From an uncultured Planctomycetota bacterium (GTDB lineage: Bacteria > Planctomycetota > Phycisphaerae > Phycisphaerales > UBA5793), in the NCBI GenBank assembly GCA_900696685.1, contig CAADHA010000025.1, forward strand, positions 1 to 52,283: a stretch of 52,283 nt of DNA, in the 5' to 3' direction. Positions 49,789 through 52,283 of the stretch are shown here, piece after piece (within the stretch, counting starts at the first letter, position 1; the number at the start of each line of letters is the position of its first letter). Under the pieces are notes generated by a model that worked only from the letters and a program-made list of their open reading frames with translations, had not been told where the DNA came from and ran no database searches. Made by a program: the position numbers and the translations under genes.

Positions 49789-50853
49789 TCAAGCCGCGTC
49801 GGCGACCTCCTTCCAGTCGCTTGGGGCCAGCTCGATGAGCTTCCCGCCGAGCGCCTCGAGCTCGGTGGCACGGTCGTAGTCGTCGACGTCCTGCGAGAAG
49901 TGCGTGACGGCGTTGACCAGGCCGTAGGCGCTCAAGTCGCCTTCGACGATGAGGTGCCGCAGCACGCCGGCACGCTCGGTGTCGTTGAGCGTGTAGCGGT
50001 TGGCCAGCACCTCGACGGACTTCACCGGATCGCCGGTCAGACGAATGTCGCGCGTCTTCTGCAACTTCTGCGCGACCTGCCGGAACGTCGCTTCGGAGAC
50101 TGCGGCCTCGACCACGTCGCGCACCTTCAGGAAGAAGGCCCGGTCGTCGGCAGCGAGGGTGTCGTCCCTGAACACCTGGGTCGACTCCGCTTCCGTCGTC
50201 AGCGCACGCCCGACGTGCGTCTTGCGCAGCGCGTGGTCGGAGGCGATCAAGCCGTTCTTGCACACCAGCCGGAAGATCAGCGGCTGCACCGACAGCGTGC
50301 CGCAGCCGACCTCCGAGTTGGTGATGACGATGCCGGCCTGGACGACGTCGCCGGGGGCGACTTCGAACTCGACACGAGGCGTCACGACTTTCAGGTACAT
50401 CTTCGTCTCGGTCAGCTCGACCGATTCGAAGCGGGCACCTTCCAGCCGCTGCAGGATCGGCAGGACGTTCTCCGCGAGATCGAAGTTGTCCAGCCGGCGG
50501 TAGCGGTCCGACAGCACCGCCCTCACCTGCCCGTCCAGCGTGCGCAGCATCCGGCGATCGCCGTCGGACTGCAGCCAGGTGTTGACGTTGCGATCGAGCA
50601 GCGCGGGCTGCTCGGTGCGCATGCGCTCGAAGTAGGCGAATGGGATCTTGAGCTTGTCGGCGAGCTGCCGGCGGGCCAGACCCGTGACGCCGTACTCGCC
50701 GTCTCCCTGGCGGGAGTCGACGATCAGCTTGAGGTCGCCGCCCTCTTCGGTACGGCACTGCAGGAACGACGAGGGCACGACCAGGTCGCGCTTGGAGGAG
50801 ATCTGGCGCTCGAGCTCGCGGGCCAGGTCGACGAGAGTACGTCCGCTCTTCAT
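49789..50853 (-). CDS. DUF932-family ICE protein
   Basis: 354 residues. The sequence SDRYRRLDNFDLAENVLPIL, VAPGDVVQAGIVITNSEVGCGTL and PLIFRLVCKNGLIASDHALRKTHVG is typical of the DUF932 (TIGR03299-like) phage/plasmid family. Function is unknown; such genes are common in ICE and plasmid maintenance regions. The ATG follows a leader of 134 bp with a strong hairpin. It is downstream of radC in the same direction. Confidence 0.88.
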   Translation of the reverse strand: MKSGRTLVDLARELERQISSKRDLVVPSSFLQCRTEEGGDLKLIVDSRQGDGEYGVTGLARRQLADKLKIPFAYFERMRTEQPALLDRNVNTWLQSDGDRRMLRTLDGQVRAVLSDRYRRLDNFDLAENVLPILQRLEGARFESVELTETKMYLKVVTPRVEFEVAPGDVVQAGIVITNSEVGCGTLSVQPLIFRLVCKNGLIASDHALRKTHVGRALTTEAESTQVFRDDTLAADDRAFFLKVRDVVEAAVSEATFRQVAQKLQKTRDIRLTGDPVKSVEVLANRYTLNDTERAGVLRHLIVEGDLSAYGLVNAVTHFSQDVDDYDRATELEALGGKLIELAPSDWKEVADAA

Positions 50854-50883
50854 GGTGAGACTCCATAGAGATTGCGGAGACGG

Positions 50884-50919
50884 CCCCCCGCCATGCGGGG
50901 ATGCGCATCCCCGCTGGGG
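50884..50919 (-). promoter_or_regulatory. GC-rich leader hairpin before the DUF932 gene
   Basis: Inside it, GCGGGGATGCGCATCCCCGC (50895-50914) is a perfect 20-bp palindrome, flanked by an outer C-rich/G-rich pair. It resembles the leader hairpins before the RadC and DUF3577 genes. Confidence 0.6.
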
Positions 50920-50957
50920 TGAAGAACCGGACCGGGGGATCCCGATCCGGATGGGGT

Positions 50958-50975
50958 GCGCGACGGAAGTCGCGC
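50958..50975 (-). terminator. Hairpin after the RadC gene
   Basis: GCGCGAC (50958-50964) and GTCGCGC (50969-50975) form a 7-bp stem with a GGAA loop, 12 bp after the RadC stop. There is no T-tract, so its role as a terminator is uncertain. Confidence 0.4.
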
Positions 50976-50987
50976 GGGGTTCACGGG

Positions 50988-51581
50988 CTACAACAGGCCG
51001 CGTTCCGCGAACGAGACGGCGTTGCTGCCGGCGATCACGATGTGGTCGAGCACGCGGATGTCGACCAGGGCCAGCGCCGAACGCAGCGACTGGGTCAGGA
51101 ACTCGTCGGCCCGGCTGGGCTCGGCGACACCCGACGGGTGGTTGTGCGCCAGGATCACGGCCGCTGCGTTCAACGCCAGCGCCCGCTTGACCACTTCACG
51201 CGGGTACACGCTGGTCTGCGTGAGCGTCCCCCGAAACATTTCCTCGGGCGCGATGACCCGGTTCTGTGCATCGAGGAACAGCACCATGAAGACTTCGTGG
51301 TGGCGCTCGGCCATCGTGATCCGCAGGTACTCACGCACCGCGGCTGGTGAGGCCAGCATGTCCCGTTCGCGCATCGTCTCGGCCAGAGCACGACGGACCA
51401 GTTCCCTGGCCGCCAGCAGCTTGGCTTCGACAGACGACGACGGCACCTGCTGTGCCACTTCCGCGTTCAGCAGCCGCGACAGGCTGCCGCTCGCTTCCTT
51501 TAACAGATTCGCTGCCGAGCGCGGCCCCACCAGCGTGCTGAGCAGGGCGGCATCGGACATCGACTCGATCGGCCCACACAT
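50988..51581 (-). CDS. radC: RadC-like JAB-domain protein
   Basis: 197 residues with a good ribosome-binding site (GAAGGAGAACTCC). The JAB/MPN metal site is HNHPSG followed by EPSRAD, with [15 protein letters not shown] before it, as in RadC. RadC-like proteins are widespread in ICEs and genomic islands; a DNA repair role is disputed. The N-terminal helical part ([22 protein letters not shown]) resembles the usual leader of the family. It is preceded by a leader hairpin. Confidence 0.92.
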   Translation of the reverse strand: MCGPIESMSDAALLSTLVGPRSAANLLKEASGSLSRLLNAEVAQQVPSSSVEAKLLAARELVRRALAETMRERDMLASPAAVREYLRITMAERHHEVFMVLFLDAQNRVIAPEEMFRGTLTQTSVYPREVVKRALALNAAAVILAHNHPSGVAEPSRADEFLTQSLRSALALVDIRVLDHIVIAGSNAVSFAERGLL

Positions 51582-51615
51582 GGAGTTCTCCTTCGAATGA
51601 CGAATGGGGAACTCC

Positions 51616-51643
51616 TCCCCCAGGGAGCGAGCTCCCCGGGGGA
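51616..51643 (-). promoter_or_regulatory. GC-rich leader hairpin before the RadC gene
   Basis: Outer arms TCCCCC (51616-51621) and GGGGGA (51638-51643), inner arms GGGAGC (51623-51628) and GCTCCC (51631-51636). The hairpin is 34 bp before the RadC start. Confidence 0.6.
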
Positions 51644-51669
51644 TGGATAGAGACCGACGGTGCCGGAGG

Positions 51670-52110
51670 TCAGAACGGAACGCTCTCGGCTTCGTCCGCG
51701 CTCGCGGGTTGCGGCACGTCGATCGACTTGCCGTTGACCTTGGCGAACTTGATACGCAGCAGGCGCCCCTTGATGCTGACGCCGGACTGCCCCTTCCTGT
51801 CGCCCTTCTCGAAGGTGAACATTTCGGGGTAGATGTCGGCGATCCGGAAACCGATGATCACGGCCTTCTCGGCTGCGACATCGTCTTCCAGGCGCTTGAC
51901 GATCGCCTGAGCGTCAGCACCGCTGACACGGCAGTCGAACTTCGTGTAGCTGGCGTCACTGTCGCTGCCGCGGAGGGCTGCGACGGTGCAGGCCAGGAAC
52001 TCCTGACCCTTCTTCGGCTTCACGGTGCGCACGCGATTGAGATAGCCGACGCCCTCGACGTGCAGGTTGAAGTACGACGGCTGGCTGCTGGCTTGAGTGG
52101 ACTCGGACAT
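51670..52110 (-). CDS. DUF3577 / STY4534-family ICE protein
   Basis: 146 residues with AGGAGG just before the ATG. The segments [36 protein letters not shown] and [22 protein letters not shown] match the STY4534 family of ICE replication-associated proteins (DUF3577). The fold may be a single-strand-binding type. It is a hallmark of SPI-7/PAGI/ICEclc-like elements and supports calling the window part of an ICE. Confidence 0.9.
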   Translation of the reverse strand: MSESTQASSQPSYFNLHVEGVGYLNRVRTVKPKKGQEFLACTVAALRGSDSDASYTKFDCRVSGADAQAIVKRLEDDVAAEKAVIIGFRIADIYPEMFTFEKGDRKGQSGVSIKGRLLRIKFAKVNGKSIDVPQPASADEAESVPF

Positions 52111-52155
52111 GATGGCCTCCTATGACATGGAACACATGGAAATGGAGAGACCACC

Positions 52156-52186
52156 CCCAGGACGGGGATGGGACTCCCCGGCTGGG
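52156..52186 (-). promoter_or_regulatory. GC-rich leader hairpin before the DUF3577 gene
   Basis: Outer arms CCCAG (52156-52160) and CTGGG (52182-52186), inner arms CGGGGA (52163-52168) and TCCCCG (52175-52180). It lies 45 bp before the DUF3577 start. The rest of the leader to the window edge holds no gene. Confidence 0.6.
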
Positions 52187-52283
52187 CAGAAGCACTGACG
52201 AAATCTCCGGCCTTGCGGCCACCGGCTCTCAGGAGATCTGACCGGTTTCGGGCGATGCGTAACGGGCATCAACCGGGCTGACA

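Noticed and set aside
1..52283. tRNA or rRNA genes and an ICE attachment site
   Set aside because: No cloverleaf, rRNA sequence or flanking direct repeat of att type was recognised; both ends of the window lie inside the element.

Overview
The window looks like the cargo half of a large integrative conjugative element (ICE) in a high-GC proteobacterium, probably a beta- or gammaproteobacterium; the host species cannot be fixed from the sequence. The left edge (1-3.7 kb) holds the end of a conjugation gene and a complete TraG-like mating-pair gene. The right edge (49.4-52.3 kb, minus strand) holds ICE maintenance genes: DUF3577, RadC-like and DUF932 proteins, each behind a similar GC-rich leader hairpin. 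About 45 kb of accessory DNA lies between them.

Region 1 (3.7-12.4 kb): a degenerate-Nudix regulator divergent from a metallophosphatase, two small unknown genes, then a structured leader RNA with an overlapping intrinsic terminator. Downstream is a tightly overlapping five-gene operon: MoxR-type AAA+ ATPase, unknown protein, HExxH metallopeptidase-like/VWA protein, a divergent S-adenosylmethionine synthetase (MetK-like), and an unknown protein. An IS3-family insertion sequence (about 12.4-13.6 kb) follows.

Region 2 (13.9-32.5 kb, minus strand): an expanded DISARM anti-phage operon. In transcription order it reads WYL regulator, cytosine-C5 methyltransferase, Vsr nuclease, drmD helicase, drmMI adenine methylase, KAP P-loop NTPase, drmA helicase, drmB (DUF1998), drmC (phospholipase D). 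Most junctions are 4-bp ATGA overlaps. The class 1 core is extended by a class 2-like cytosine methylase, a Vsr and an inserted KAP NTPase. A dyad upstream of the WYL gene is a candidate operator.

Region 3 (32.7-44.3 kb, plus strand): an ankyrin protein and an unknown protein, a second copy of the structured leader RNA, a DUF3293 gene, a canonical metK, two unknown proteins, a nuclease-helicase fusion, a zinc-ribbon protein, a DUF6880-like protein, and a MerR regulator with a VIT-VWA protein. Three copies of a 61-67 bp palindromic repeat sit 14-20 bp after stop codons here; two nearly identical copies bracket the MerR-VIT pair.

Region 4 (44.3-49.4 kb): inverted repeats upstream of an ICE-type tyrosine recombinase, a PIN protein with an XRE-ImmA/IrrE protein, and a divergent four-gene operon with a Cas2-like protein, a three-helix membrane protein and two tiny proteins.

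The most novel signal is the pair of leader RNAs (about 6356-6510 and 34088-34230). They share a closing stem, a sequence-conserved bulged hairpin, two small hairpins and a terminator that competes with the closing stem. Each precedes a transcription unit containing a metK homologue, on an element that also carries two DNA methyltransferases that use S-adenosylmethionine. That suggests, but does not prove, a riboswitch-like control of a SAM-related module.
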